64,000 nucleotides of DNA from positions 174,266 through 238,265 of the forward strand of contig WFMF01000269.1 in NCBI GenBank assembly GCA_011033025.1. Direction: 5' to 3'. Each line of letters starts with the position of its first letter. Position 1 is the stretch's first letter. This document shows, in pieces, positions 1 to 11,795 of the stretch. The stretch is from Beroe forskalii (lineage: Eukaryota; Ctenophora; Nuda; Beroida; Beroidae). The position numbers and the translations under genes are program-made. Under the pieces are notes generated by a model. That model was not told the DNA's origin and made no database searches. It worked only from the letters and a program-made list of their open reading frames with translations.

Positions 1-1103
1 TGGCCGAAGCGAAGCTGTGTCAATAATGGTTTGTTTTGGACGTACGAGTTCAAAACAATGTGGTATTAGGTACTCCTGAGACCTATGGTGATATTACATG
101 GCGAAATAACATAAATTATGTGGTGGAAACTCATTAGAAATAAGAAACATGGCGTCTCATTGTTTTACACTTTTACTTGTATCAGGCGTCATGGGCAGAA
201 AAAGTTTGAATGATCTCGCCGGCAATTACATTTTTTTCGGGCCTCAAGACATGTACACATGTGTCGGTGGAATGCATATTATTATGCCATGTAGCAATTT
301 ACCACAGTGAAGCAAGATAACGGCATCATTTGAACAGCCTGTTGTTCATTGGAGTCTCGATTACCACAGAACTCGAATATCTGCGTTCCACCAAAATTAT
401 TCAAATTGAATTGGAACTTAAGGAGGCAGGTAACCTTACTGTTTTAAGTCTGCGAACAAATGTAGGCAACTCACGTCATAAACGTTCTTATTGTGACGAT
501 GCCATCATTGTAACACCCTATCAACTTGGAAAATCCTATAACATGGGGTTATAGGATCCGAACGACGCTAAAAAATATGTAGGTAAACTCACGTCATAAA
601 CTTTCATATTGAATCTACGTCGAGTCATCACTGTAAACACAGCTTATAGGGTCGGAAACGACCACATAACATGGGGTTATAGGATCCATCCCGACCCTAT
701 AATATTGAAATAACCCGATGTATATGGTTGCAAATAAGGGCTTATGAGCCATGTAATAGGGATGATAAGAGGTATATAATATGTGCTGTGTCTTCAATCA
801 TTGGATGGAATAGCAAAATATTAGTATTCTTCTCTAGGTTCTAATAGAATTAACGCGACAGTTAAACAAATTTTTCCTGTCTGCAATGTCAATTTCTTGA
901 GCATTTGACTACCAGTAAATACTATAGTTCTTGCATAAATTGTAAGCAATGTTGAAAATAAATAGCTTCTCCCCGAATATTTAAGTCCGGTATATTTTAA
1001 CCATTTTAAGTCATAAAAACAACTCCGCCAATAATGAATTAATTTTAACTTTCTAAATCCTTATAACTCAATCACTGTATTTATAACCACACCGGATCCT
1101 TAT
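1..1103. other. Intron or upstream sequence without recognised exon
   Basis: This stretch lies upstream of the first visible SPOP-like exon and is probably its intron. I find no BTB or MATH coding sequence on either strand. The only internal structure is an imperfect tandem duplication at about 436-690. Confidence 0.5.
436..690. repeat. Two-copy imperfect tandem repeat
   Basis: Two diverged copies of a block of just over 100 bp. Each starts near a 'aactcacgtcataaac' segment and ends with 'aacatggggttataggatcc'. The open frame at 330-554 overlaps the repeat and has no protein resemblance I can name. Confidence 0.6.
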
Positions 1104-1675
1104 AGTACCAGTTAGAACGGTTAAATTTGAGTTGTTCTAACCCATCTACCGTTTCAGTACCAGTTAGAACTGTTGAAGTTGATGTGTTCTAATGCCTCCA
1201 CTGTTTCAGTACCAATTAGAACGGTTAAAGTTGATGTGTTCTAACCCCTCCACTGTTTCAGTGCCAGTTAGAACGGTTAAAGTTGATGTGTTCTAACTCT
1301 CCACCGTTTCAGTACCAGTTAGAACGGTTAAAGTTGATGTGTTCTAACTCATCCACGGTTTCAGTACCAGTTAGAACGATTAAAGTTGATGTGTTCTAAC
1401 CCCTTTACTGTTTCAGTACCAGTTAGAACGGTAAAAGTTGATGTGTTCTAACCCCTCCACTGTTTCAGTGCCAGTTAGAACGGTTAAAGTTGATGTGTTC
1501 TAACTCTCCACCGTTTCAGTACCAGTTAGAACGGTTAAAGTTGATGTGTTCTAACCCCTCTACTGTTTCAGTACCAGTCAGAACGGTTAAAGTTGATGTG
1601 TTCTAACCCCTCTACTGTTTCAGTACCAGTTAGAACGGTTAAAGTTGATGTGTTCTAACCCCTCTACCGTTTCAG
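1104..1675 (+). repeat. Minisatellite built from a 3' splice site and exon start
   Basis: Eleven tandem units of about 52 bp sit directly before the SPOP-like exon. Each carries a pyrimidine stretch, TTTCAG, then a near-copy of the first 30 nt of the exon (TACCAGTTAGAACGG...TTGATGTG), then TTCTAAC. In the real exon TTGATGTGT and TCTAACC are separated by 15 extra bases between short GTGT repeats, so the unit looks like the exon start with a 15-nt deletion, amplified by slippage. Most units keep the AG, so each is a potential decoy acceptor. Confidence 0.9.
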
Positions 1676-1818
1676 TACCAGTTAGAACGGTTAAAGTTGA
1701 TGTGTGAGGAGGCGCTGTGTTCTAACCTGACGGTAGAGAACGCCGCAGACACTCTGATCCTAGCGGACCTCCACTGCGCCGAGCACCTCAAGGAAATGTG
1801 TATCAACTTCATCAACAG
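1676..1818 (+). CDS. SPOP: SPOP-like BTB protein, penultimate exon (BTB end and BACK start)
   Basis: SPOP proteins are substrate adaptors of cullin-3 ubiquitin ligases: the MATH domain binds substrate, and the BTB and BACK regions bind CUL3 and dimerise. This 143-nt exon follows TTTCAG and translates to [18 protein letters not shown], then VENAAD, LILADLH and FIN. This matches the SPOP stretch around ALERLK, MCE-ALCSNL and ILADLH nearly residue for residue. It ends AAC AG before GTACAT (phase 2) and joins exactly to the exon at 8,463, giving FINSHVSEVMET against FINYHATDVLET in SPOP. The MATH and most BTB exons must lie left of the window. Orthology to SPOP rather than SPOPL or a lineage-specific paralog cannot be settled from this part. 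Confidence 0.9.
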
Positions 1819-4800
1819 GTACATTCACTATACACTGTACTGGTGAATACTGTATAAACATTATACATTGTATAATTGTATATAGTGTATACTTATTACT
1901 TAATAAGTATAACACAAAATTTTACAATAGGTTGATAAGATATACACTATACAGGTATAGTCTTTACAGGTGTCAGGTATAGTCTATACAGGTACACTAG
2001 TACACGGCTCAGGTATACTTTATACAGGTTCATTTGTACACGGCTAAGGTACCTGGTACACTGTACAGCAACTTGTAAACTGTTCGTTTTCCTGTAAACA
2101 TCAACTTCAACAACAGACCTATACTGCTAGGTATTCATTCTACAGGTATCAGTTAAAAGGTTTGTTTGTAAGAATGTATTTTATCAATGATTACCTGTGA
2201 CAGTTAGAACTTTCTGTTTTTGTTCATCGACACTGTTACGTATTGTGTCAGTATGCAGACATCCCAATTCATCAAAAGTTTCTTTGTGCCTCGTGTCATG
2301 CTGGTTCCTTGTGTACACACGTACACTCTGTTTGTTTGTAAACATCAACTGCAGTCTTCATCAACAAGTTACTTCATACTTAAGTTTTGTTGTGAACTCA
2401 GGCTGGACTTCACAGGGTGTTTCAAGACTCGTGTATACAGCTTATCAACGGTTCTGTCAACGTTCACATCACTCCATTCCTGTATGTTTGTGTGTGTCCA
2501 CAGTCCACACTGATTACAATGTACTGCTGCTCATACGTGATCACCCCATCAGAAAACAATGCTGACGACAGTACGTGTTTTCTACCCCACTGAACCAAAC
2601 AGATAACCATGAGACGATGTGTTTTCATACAAACATACATACAAACACGCTGTCACCGTGTGACATATTGCCATCACGCACACCTTATCTTAATCACAGT
2701 TCACACACTGAACCACTCATTGTCATGGTACATTTGACATCAGAAGATTGAAGGATAAACATCGCATACATCTTATCTCACGAGCACACGGAACCTCTCA
2801 TGATTCATCAGTGTCACACATACAGACTCCGGTTGTAGAAACGCGAATACTGTACACTGTACAGTGCATAAGTTCAGGAGCTCATGGTTTTCAAGAAAGA
2901 TACATTCGGATTTGAGTGCCGCTTGGTTGATTTATGGGTGGTACGGGCTGGCACAACCTTTATAGCGTACTTCTTGAACCATTCGTCTCTGAATTCTTAT
3001 GATTCTGGATCAAAAGCAAATCAAATATTTCTTTGGTATAATTATATGAATTAAGATCGATTCTTTCGTGACTTAACGTCTGAAATGTCATGTTTCCTGT
3101 AGTACTGAAGAATGAAGCTCAATTTTCGGTCAAATTATTTTGTTCCAGTTCTCGAGATTCTAATCTAAAAGATACAACAGAGCATTATAATATCATCCTC
3201 AGCGACGCAACATGCTTCAATAATTACCCACGTTATTTTTACAGACTTCAGACTCATGGACTGTACAATAATTTTACAACATGCCACCTTACCGCGCCGG
3301 CAGCTTCACATTTTATTCATTCCTTGTGCAGGAAACGGGATGCATTTTATCGTCACCAGCCGACCAGTTTGAAGCATGATAATGGCATCACTCCTTGATG
3401 CGTGGAGGCTGCTTTAAATTTTATACTAAGAAATTCTCTCCAGTTCTACCAGAACTTCCTGCAATTAACTCGTATAATCAGCTCAGTTAAGCACACACAC
3501 AGACACACACACACGCACACACATTCATAATAATAATATTTATAATAAAGTGGTAGTGAGAGTAGTAAAGTGTTAATTTCACTCCTAGTGGCAATACAAC
3601 ATAACTCCTCTCTACTTCATTACTCTATTAACTATAATACAGCTCCCCCTTCTTTCTAGGTTGTTCCGCGTAAAAAGAGCTTCAAGAACTCTAATGTATT
3701 GGGCATATACGGGATGGTTTTAATTAATTTACACCGTGTGTATGTTATTTACTGTGTTTTTCTAGTGAAAGTTGGTCGGTGAAAAGGCTCCCCTGTCACC
3801 TAATAAATGACCTAGTACACAGAGGATGGTAATGTTAGTAATACCTGGTGTTTAATGTACACACCAAAATATTATACCCCCTAAATGGGGTGTTTAATCG
3901 CCCCACACAGGCTCTTTGGGGTTTGGTGTTGTTAAATGATGTGTAGGATTTATTCATTTGAGTTAATGTGACATTAAACCCCCGGTTGATGGAATGAATT
4001 AATGAATTTGAAATCAATCAATTCGACTTAAGTATAATAATTATTCTGATAGATTAGAGTAGCCCTGCTTTATCTGAAAGCTTTTGTATTTGAGATCATC
4101 TGCTCGAAACTAATTTACGGCAAAACGTGCGAATTTGATTTGCTGCAATTAGGATAGCACAAATTGATGTCAATGATCTTGTTATCATGGACTTTTAAAT
4201 TAATATGAATTTACATTGTGTGCCTCGTCACTATACAAGCGGGATTGAATTTATTTGATTACACAAGTGTCAAGTAATGCACTGATGAAATGGCAGTATT
4301 CTAAATCCAGGTAATCGTGGAATGACAGTCAACTGAACCAGTGAAACATGCTGTCACCTGGACTAAATAAATTCAAATTTTATAGCAGTATCACTTTACT
4401 GAAGATATATTATTTTATGAGTACTTGATGAGTACTTGATATAAAATATGATTCCACCAAACGTAGGATACGTTACGAATTTAGGGAGGTGTTTACAGAT
4501 AGTTGAGTAGTCCTGATGACACTGATATTATGGCGATAGAGCCCAATATGGCGATAAAACCCGACCGGTGTATTAAATGAGTTGCATACATTATACACTT
4601 ACATTATACACAATATGATACACATTAGAACTATACATTTTACATCGCCAGATAAGTAGATAGTGACTGGTGTAGAGATTTACTGTGTACACCGACCATA
4701 CCGAGTGTTGGAGTGCCGCAGATTGCAGATTGTGGCACACTGTTAGTGGACTGTGTAATGTGTGCACTCAATTCAATCACACACACACACAAAAACCACA

Positions 4801-7800
4801 CACCTGTGGAGTCAGGGTGTGGAGAAAGTAAAAATGATGACATGGCAAAAAATAGAGCTTCTCTAAACATAAATTATTCTTCTACGGCTTTTTCTCGCAA
4901 CAAGAATAATTCTAGCTGTGCAATCTGTACAGCATTGTTAGTTTGTACCTTTTCTATGACTCATTAGGCTATTTTTGTATACAGAGGGCGTCATTTTCAG
5001 CAAAAAATCAAAGTCTAGCTCAATTTGGATGCCAGATCATAGACTTTCATGTCCTTTGCGTTAACAAAGAAAAAAAGTTAAAATACAAGTTTTGAGTGGA
5101 GAGACAAACCAGGATGAAGTTCTTCAGGTAGAATTCATTTGACATTTTAGTAACTCAGAATGCGATAATTTCCATTGCAGCACACACAGCGTGACAAGGC
5201 ATGGTTAGACGGCACATTTCACACATAAAATAATGTGTAGATCTAGTGACTCATTCAACAGTTACCGTGAATAATGATCATCGACTTCGGGCCGTCGTCT
5301 TCTCATGTCACGATTTTAATACAGTTCATGTAATATCCGAATTATAGCCTTACTTTTACATGCTACATTACTGTAAATTACTCAATTTCACATTACAGGG
5401 CCTGTAAGGATAAAGGTTGCGTGGGGGTAAATGAGGTTGTGTGGGGGTTATTCAATGTTTGGTCTATCATATCGGATCATTGTTCTATGTGCATTGGCAA
5501 TCGGAATACACATATTCGTGCCAAGTGGTTAAGAGGGGGGTCTTCTTATCTTCCCTCATATTTTGGAAAACACAAATTTGAAATATGAGTTGGCCAGGAT
5601 GGTCAGGGCGTGTGCCAACATTTTGTCGGTGGGTTAGAGTCCATAGCTATAACATTGCCATGTGAGGCCTCGGAGCAAAAATGGCGTCCAAAAATCGAAA
5701 TTTTACCGAAAGGGGATTAGCTTGCATTCGATTCCTCTCGACGAGCTGATCATTTTAGTCTATATCATGTTTGTCAAAATTGTATGAAAAATGATGAAGT
5801 TAGGGCCATGCCAAAGTGGCGTTGGGAAATCGTCGCCATATTTCTGGAGATATGAGCTTCATACCTGTTTTGCCTATCATTTAGGTCAAAATTGATGGGT
5901 TAAACAATAAAAAGTGAATTGGACCTTATTTGGCCATTTTATAATTTTAAAAACCCTTAAAATCATACAAGATTGAGATCCTTGGAGAAAGCAAGATGAC
6001 ATGACAATTACATAATTTCGTATGATCACTTGATTATCATAGAATTACCTTCACTACGAGTTGTATTATGTACCAATGATATATTATTGAATTTGGTACT
6101 CCGAATCGACAATGATGGTTCAATTTTTTGGGAGGTTTGAGGAGGATGATCCTTCTAATTCCAATCAGAATAGCCTGATAATTGCAATGGGTACGAGTAT
6201 TATAATATTGCGTTCGCTTCGAGGGTATAATTGATTCTCTGTCGAACAATGAACGTCCTGGCGAAGCCGACTTTTGTAGTATTCCGTTTTTGCTCAATGC
6301 TAAGTAGATGGATTATGTGGCGGACCTGAACCTTGAGTCACAGTACCTTGTGGTGTACAAACCATACTCTATCTACCACATTGTGATGCCTGGAATTATA
6401 CTTCTTGTATATTCTAACCGTGAAAGTGACCTTTGTTGAATGATCACGGGGGGACTGCTTTGTCACAAAACACACCTGGTAGTTTCCCCTCACTTTATTA
6501 CGATTATAAGTACACCTGTTTGTACCTGCTTTTGTGTGTCTGGAGGTCTTCCACGAAAAGAGCCCGTAAATATTTCACGTAACTTTCAAAAACCCCATAA
6601 CTCTTACGAAGATTTTTATTTGTCTTCCACGAAAATACTTCGTAACTTTATGTGCGCGATAATTACCCAAAATGTCTTCCACCAAACAGAGTTACGAAGA
6701 ATTTTATGTGTGTTTATTTAGCCGCGTATACAGTACTATTTACCATATTTGTAACGGATTATGCCTATATATGGTTTGGAGTAGGTATGCATGTAATGGA
6801 TATGTTAGCATAGCCGTGATAGTTGGGTCGGGTCATCGTAATCATATTAGTGTTTTGTTTCCGTTGTGTTTCTAACATTATGTTCGTGTTCATTAGTTAT
6901 CCAATGCCTATCCATTATCCAATATCCATGCTAGCACTGTTTCGACTTTCGATGGTGATGGATGGTTTTGCCTTTTGGCTGATAGTACCTACCTACAGTA
7001 CCTACCTACCTACAGAAGTGCTGTGATTTATAATGTGTTATAAATGGTAAAATCAAACTATACCTAATAAGTGCCTACATGCATTTATAGACGGTGTAAT
7101 TATGTTCATGAGTGAATGATGCATCATTTAACTGCCGTGATCCATTGATTTAATGCAACAATCCAATGGAAAAATTTGGTCGTCGGCCTCATACTCTCAT
7201 AGCTCAAATTTGGATGAAATGTACATTTTCCTGACAACAACCACTGTGTAACTATGTGCTTATGTGGATTGTGGACGTACAAAAGAGCAGTTTTTAATTC
7301 TAAACGTTGGAGGTCAAAATAGTTCGATAATATACACGCTCATTTAAAATAATCACTTAAAATAATCATGCAGACATACCCTCTGAATCAATAGGAACAG
7401 TTGATTCTGTTGTTTGGACTCCCTACATTTGCCGGTTTACGAAGAAAAAAACTTCGTAAGTATGCTTTTTAATCCCCCTAACTATCCCCGTAACTTATGT
7501 GACGATTTCATTTCCATAATCTTGCGTTACGAAGAAAATCTGAGTTACGAAGATTTCCCAATGCTATATACACTAATTACCTTCCATATAAGGCAATCAT
7601 AACATATCACGGCTCTACTTGCGAAGAAAATAGAAAACCCCGTAAATATTTGTGGGATACGAATTAACGCTACTTATGGTGAGTTTCGTGGAAGCCAAAT
7701 TCTACTTCCTTCGTAACTTTGCCCGTAACTCAACCGCAAACTACAAAAAAATCTTCGTAACTCCGTTCGTGGAAGAGCTCCTGCCTGATAATGTCCGTGT

Positions 7801-8337
7801 GTCTGTTCTTGTCACGGTCTGTTTGTGTCATAGTGAGTTCAGGTTACAGTCTGTTGATGTTACATTGTGTTTAATTAAAAAGTTAAATGTCAGTTAGGTC
7901 ATGTTAGTAGGTGACATCTGTTCGGTTCACTCTGACCCTATCCTCGGCCTCGGTTTTATTACCGAGGATTATTAACGTTTCCGCAAGGCCTCGGCTTCAT
8001 AACCTGCCCTTGGCTCTTGTCCTATCATATAGGGCAGCAGATTCCAACGCCTTCATATATTCTTTCTCAGAGTGTACTTATTACTTTATTCAAGTAGTTG
8101 TCGCGATTCTGAGAACGCATTATGAAATTTCCACACGACCGCCATTTGTTCATACGTGATACTGATTTAACAGTATATTCACGCATGTACATGGCGCCGC
8201 GCGATCGGAATTTTTCAAAAGATTATCATTTCTCGAACTCGCGACACCTCTGTGTATTGTATTGTATTGTTCCCCTTATCTGGAGAAAGCGGGCCGTTTC
8301 CCTGATGGGAGCCGGATTAGATCTCAATTAGGTGCAA
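1819..8337 (+). other. Large SPOP-like intron (6.6 kb) with degenerate repeats
   Basis: I see no coding exon between the two SPOP-like exons. Near the donor there are old-looking imperfect copies of the exon 3' end (ATCAACTTCATCAACAG) at 2,099-2,116 and 2,343-2,368, and repeated 'acaggta..ca' motifs at about 1,940-2,060. At 6,541-6,710 and 7,437-7,790 a degenerate 'cgtaactt/ttacgaag' motif recurs and looks like scattered pieces of one repeat. A short CA-rich run lies at about 3,495-3,530. Confidence 0.5.
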
Positions 8338-8462
8338 GTATTCGGAGCGTACCTCTCTAAATCTACCCGTATATAGTATCTCTCTAAATCTCCCCGTATT
8401 TCAGTCACGTGATTGAGGTTATGGAGCGTACCTCTGTCCTCTCTAAATCCTCACTATTTCAG
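8338..8462 (+). repeat. Duplicated 3' splice site and exon start before last SPOP-like exon
   Basis: A unit of about 58 bp is present in one full decoy copy plus shorter pyrimidine-rich pieces. The decoy is TTTCAG at about 8,399-8,404, followed by a copy of the exon's first 22 nt (TCACGTGATTGAGGTTATGGAG). It then returns to the pyrimidine tract before the real TTTCAG at 8,457-8,462. The shared 'cgtacctct..ctctaaatc' pieces at 8,346-8,396 show further copying of the tract. Confidence 0.8.
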
Positions 8463-8619
8463 TCACGTGAGTGAGGTTATGGAGACAGCCGGCTGGAAGA
8501 TCCTCTGCAACCATTCCCACCTACTGGCGGAGGCTTTCAAAGCCCTCGCCGCCATCCAGGCGCCCCACATGTCCATGCTCATGCCGCCCAACAAAAAGAG
8601 GAAAAAACTCGGTGAGTGA
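8463..8619 (+). CDS. SPOP: SPOP-like BTB protein, last coding exon
   Basis: This exon gives the end of the BACK-like helices and the basic C-terminus. It reads VMETAGWKILCNHSHLLAEA, FKALAAIQAPHM and ends PPNKKRKKLGE before TGA at 8,617-8,619. The SPOP family ends in the same way, with ETSGWK, HPHLVAEAYRSL and a short nuclear-localisation-type tail (PPRKRLKQS). I therefore read the TGA as the true stop, although GGTGAGTGA also looks like a splice donor at the same place. The phase-2 start fits the exon at 1,676-1,818. The lysine-rich end is probably a nuclear localisation signal, by analogy with SPOP. Confidence 0.88.
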
Positions 8620-8760
8620 CCATCGTAATTTTAATAAAAAGAGGGAAAAAAGTAGGTGAGTAACCGTCGTTATTTTAACAAAAAGAGGAAAGAGCTCTGT
8701 GAGTTACAGTAGTGAATTAAAAAAAGTGGGAAAAAACTCGGTGAGATGCCGGTGTAAATA
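8590..8760 (+). repeat. Tandem repeat seeded on the stop codon region
   Basis: About four diverging units of roughly 44 bp, each starting with an A-rich and GAGGAAAAA tract followed by CTCGGTGAGTGA-like sequence. The first unit is the coding end (KKRKKLGE and stop). The later ones lie in the 3' untranslated region and decay with distance. Confidence 0.7.
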
Positions 8761-8922
8761 TTTAAATTATTTGATGTGAAATCTTGATATTATATGAAAT
8801 CTTGTACAATCTTGAATGTGATAATTGTATTGTAATATTATGAGATTATGGCATTGCCGTGGCCCTGTCAACCCTAGGGCAATGTTCTTTGCCCGTCCCA
8901 GTCTTAAGATAATCGCGAGTAA
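8761..8922. other. Short spacer
   Basis: Probable 3' UTR and spacer of the SPOP-like gene, followed by a GC-richer patch. No feature recognised. Confidence 0.3.
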
Positions 8923-9120
8923 CAGTGACGTAGCCAGAGGTTATAATGCAGGATACTGGATATGCATTGCAATTGCACACCCTGAAAAAGTACCTTGCAT
9001 AGTCTTGAATTTTGTGAACATATCTGCGTAATCATAGCTGATTAGGATTTTGACTGAGAAAATTTCCCCACCCTGGAAATGTTTTGCATTCCCTGATGTC
9101 AAACCCTGGCTACGTTACTG
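8923..9120. mobile_element. MITE with CAGTGACGTAGCCAG ends
   Basis: A 198-bp segment bounded by inverted termini. The left end is CAGTGACGTAGCCAG and the right end is CTGGCTACGTTACTG, which pair with one mismatch. It has no coding capacity. The terminal motif closely resembles that of the element at 39,118-39,300, so both probably belong to one superfamily of DNA transposon derivatives. Confidence 0.75.
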
Positions 9121-9403
9121 CATGGCCTGTCCATCATTTTTACAATTAATTGATCTATTCATGACAATATTATGATAAGACAACGCTACACTGCATCTAC
9201 ATCGGTCGTGACTGCCATTAGAAGAAGTTTTGTGTAAGGCTTTGTAAAATGGAGAAGTTAAGAGAGAAGTTCACGTCAGCGCTACGTCAGACAGAGATAT
9301 AATAACCTAATTTCCTACCAATTACTGTCTCGTCCATGCCTTCCATTTCCTAATGAATTACATAAATTGTGGAACTGTTCTCCACAGAGCTTCACATTCA
9401 TCT

Positions 9404-9480
9404 ATAAATAGGCGGTTGGGATGACGTCATTATCACAGGAAATGCTTGTTAGATGATGTCGTTTTAAACGCCTATTTTCA
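9404..9480. repeat. Mini fold-back element carrying a CRE palindrome
   Basis: About 75 bp from AAATAGGCGGTTGGGATGACGTCA to an inverted ACGCCTATTTT. A related copy lies at 11,714-11,795 and a third, more diverged, near 25,885. Confidence 0.55.
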
Positions 9481-11713
9481 TTGTGCAGTCACTCAGTTAG
9501 AACAAGTCAGCATGTAAATTAGATCCGCTTGATACGCTCCTCCCATCGATAAACTGATAGAATATTAATTTTATGTTTGTAGCTCAGCAAACGAATTTCC
9601 CAGATAGTACTGTCACATTTCTGGCAAAGGGAATCAAGACCAAAAAATTTATAATGCCCGTCTCAAGGCGTGGAAGCCAATGTCTGATTCAATAAACTAA
9701 AGCCTTTTATTGCGTATACTGAGTTGACTCACCGTGCCTAATGTACATTGTACAATGTGTACAATACATTCTAATACATTCATATGCTTCCACGATACAA
9801 GGCTGTTCTACTTTTCTAATATAGTTGATAAAGAAGTTCATTGTATCATTAAATATAAATTTTAGCTTCCCCAATTAATTTCCAATAAACAAATTGCTTC
9901 ATGCCACTGAAAAGGCTTCCAATCGAATTACATTTAGCACACTGTATATTTTGTTAAGATAGGACCTATGAAGTGCTGGGTAGTGTCTCGTATCAGGAAT
10001 AAGGGTTGAAATGGAAAGGAAGGCCGGGATCACCATAGTACCAGCCACTGCCTTTTCACAACACCTCCGTGTATCTGTTGATACCCTCCACCTCTCAACC
10101 CGATCCTCGGCTCCCTTGGCTCGGTGTGTGACGCCGTCACACTGCCCGGGCGTTACGCGCGCGGCTCGAAAAGTGAGGATATGTTATTTGAAGGAATCAT
10201 GTGAGACAATACCTGTTATGGGGACATCGTATACTGTATAGGTGGAGAAGCATTAGTTTAAACTTAAACTATGCCTCTAGAAGTACCACAACCCAGATTC
10301 TTAGATTAGTTTAGTTTCAGTATAACTCGAATTGAATTGCAAGCCATTTTATGTTAACAACGGCACTGTGTAGCCTCGTCCATGATAAGATTTCTGAATC
10401 CAGTCATTTATTAATTCATTATTAAAAAGTTAAAAGAGCTACTCACGTCTGACTTAATGGGAAGCTCTACAAATTAATAGATATTTTCTGACAGAATGTC
10501 CCTTGTCTCGAATAGGGTCTAGTGAACTCTAATCAACATGGAGTTCGTGTGCTTCTCATCACTCATGTATTACATTGTGATGGGATGAATGAATAGCGAC
10601 CTAGTGAGACATGTTCGATTTTTAAACGATATGGTCGATATACTGTTATGCGCACATTTATTGTACATTGTATGAAAGTGTTATAAGCGGTTGTTAGTTC
10701 TATTGCGCAATACATGCAACAACGTAGAGTTTAAACTTTAAGGCTCTAATAAGGGATTATTTATAATGAAGACCTCGAACAGAAATTGGAATTGAATCGA
10801 AATCGAGCAAAGTTTTCCAAAAAATTCGTTACTTTGAGTACGAAGTGGAGACATTGCTCATTAGTCAAGTCATAAGCCAAGTTAATTCAACACACATTCT
10901 ACATTACTCTACTCTTCCGAACTGCTGAATTCTTGTAATTAAAGAAATTAGTTCAGACATACCAATAATATGATTGTAGCAAGTTTAAACGTTTTACTCA
11001 ACGTCAAATCTTTTACGTATAATGTTGTATGTTTTTAACACTATCGTGTCTATTAATTGGCTCATGTTCATGCAACTCTGGATGAAACTTTCAAACTCTC
11101 AATTATTATGGAACATTCAAATCACAAATTGAACATAATTACAGTATAACACAAATCACTGAATGAAATCTCAGTGAACATCATTATCATGAACTTTCTA
11201 TAGCTTTTTTAAAATGAATGTCTCTATCGGTTTTTAACTTTTAAGATAGCCATGGTAGCAAATGCGTATCCAACATTTAATTTTTAAAACAGAAAATTAA
11301 TAAAGTTGTACTTTTGAATTGTTCAAATAATCATTCTTTCCCTTTTAATAATTTCATTGAAATCACTCATAAATTTTGACTTTATGCCGCCTCAAGTAAT
11401 AATATTATTCCTTTATATAACATGAATCATGATACGCCATTCAAAACAACAAATTATTACATGTTTCCATAGAGCACTAAGACCTACGTCGATATGTGAT
11501 ATTCACGCTCAGCTCCGAATGTCGATCTGGATGGGCAACCATCAAATTCTCCGGAGCTGTTCTTTGGACTTTGACATCGAATCAGCGCACTACACCGTTT
11601 AGGTTGCGTCCTACCAGTCACTTTAAGCAAAAAGCTTCACAAAAGCTGTGTGTGGGTGTATCGTATGTAATATTCAAGCTTTATGCCGGGGTATATGTCT
11701 AGTATATGCTCAG

Positions 11714-11795
11714 AATAAATAGGCGGTCGTGATGACGTCATTAACATTGTGAGTGCTGCCAAATTGTTGAAAATAACCGCATATTTATGTTATAA
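11714..11795. repeat. Second mini fold-back element with TGACGTCA
   Basis: It starts ATAAATAGGCGGTCGTGATGACGTCA and closes with ACCGCATATTTAT, an inverted match to the start. It shares the core GATGACGTCATTA with the copies at 9,404 and 25,885. Confidence 0.5.

Noticed and set aside
10011-10241. GC-richer 76-codon plus-strand frame
   Set aside because: No domain, no splice context, and simple composition; not enough to call a gene.
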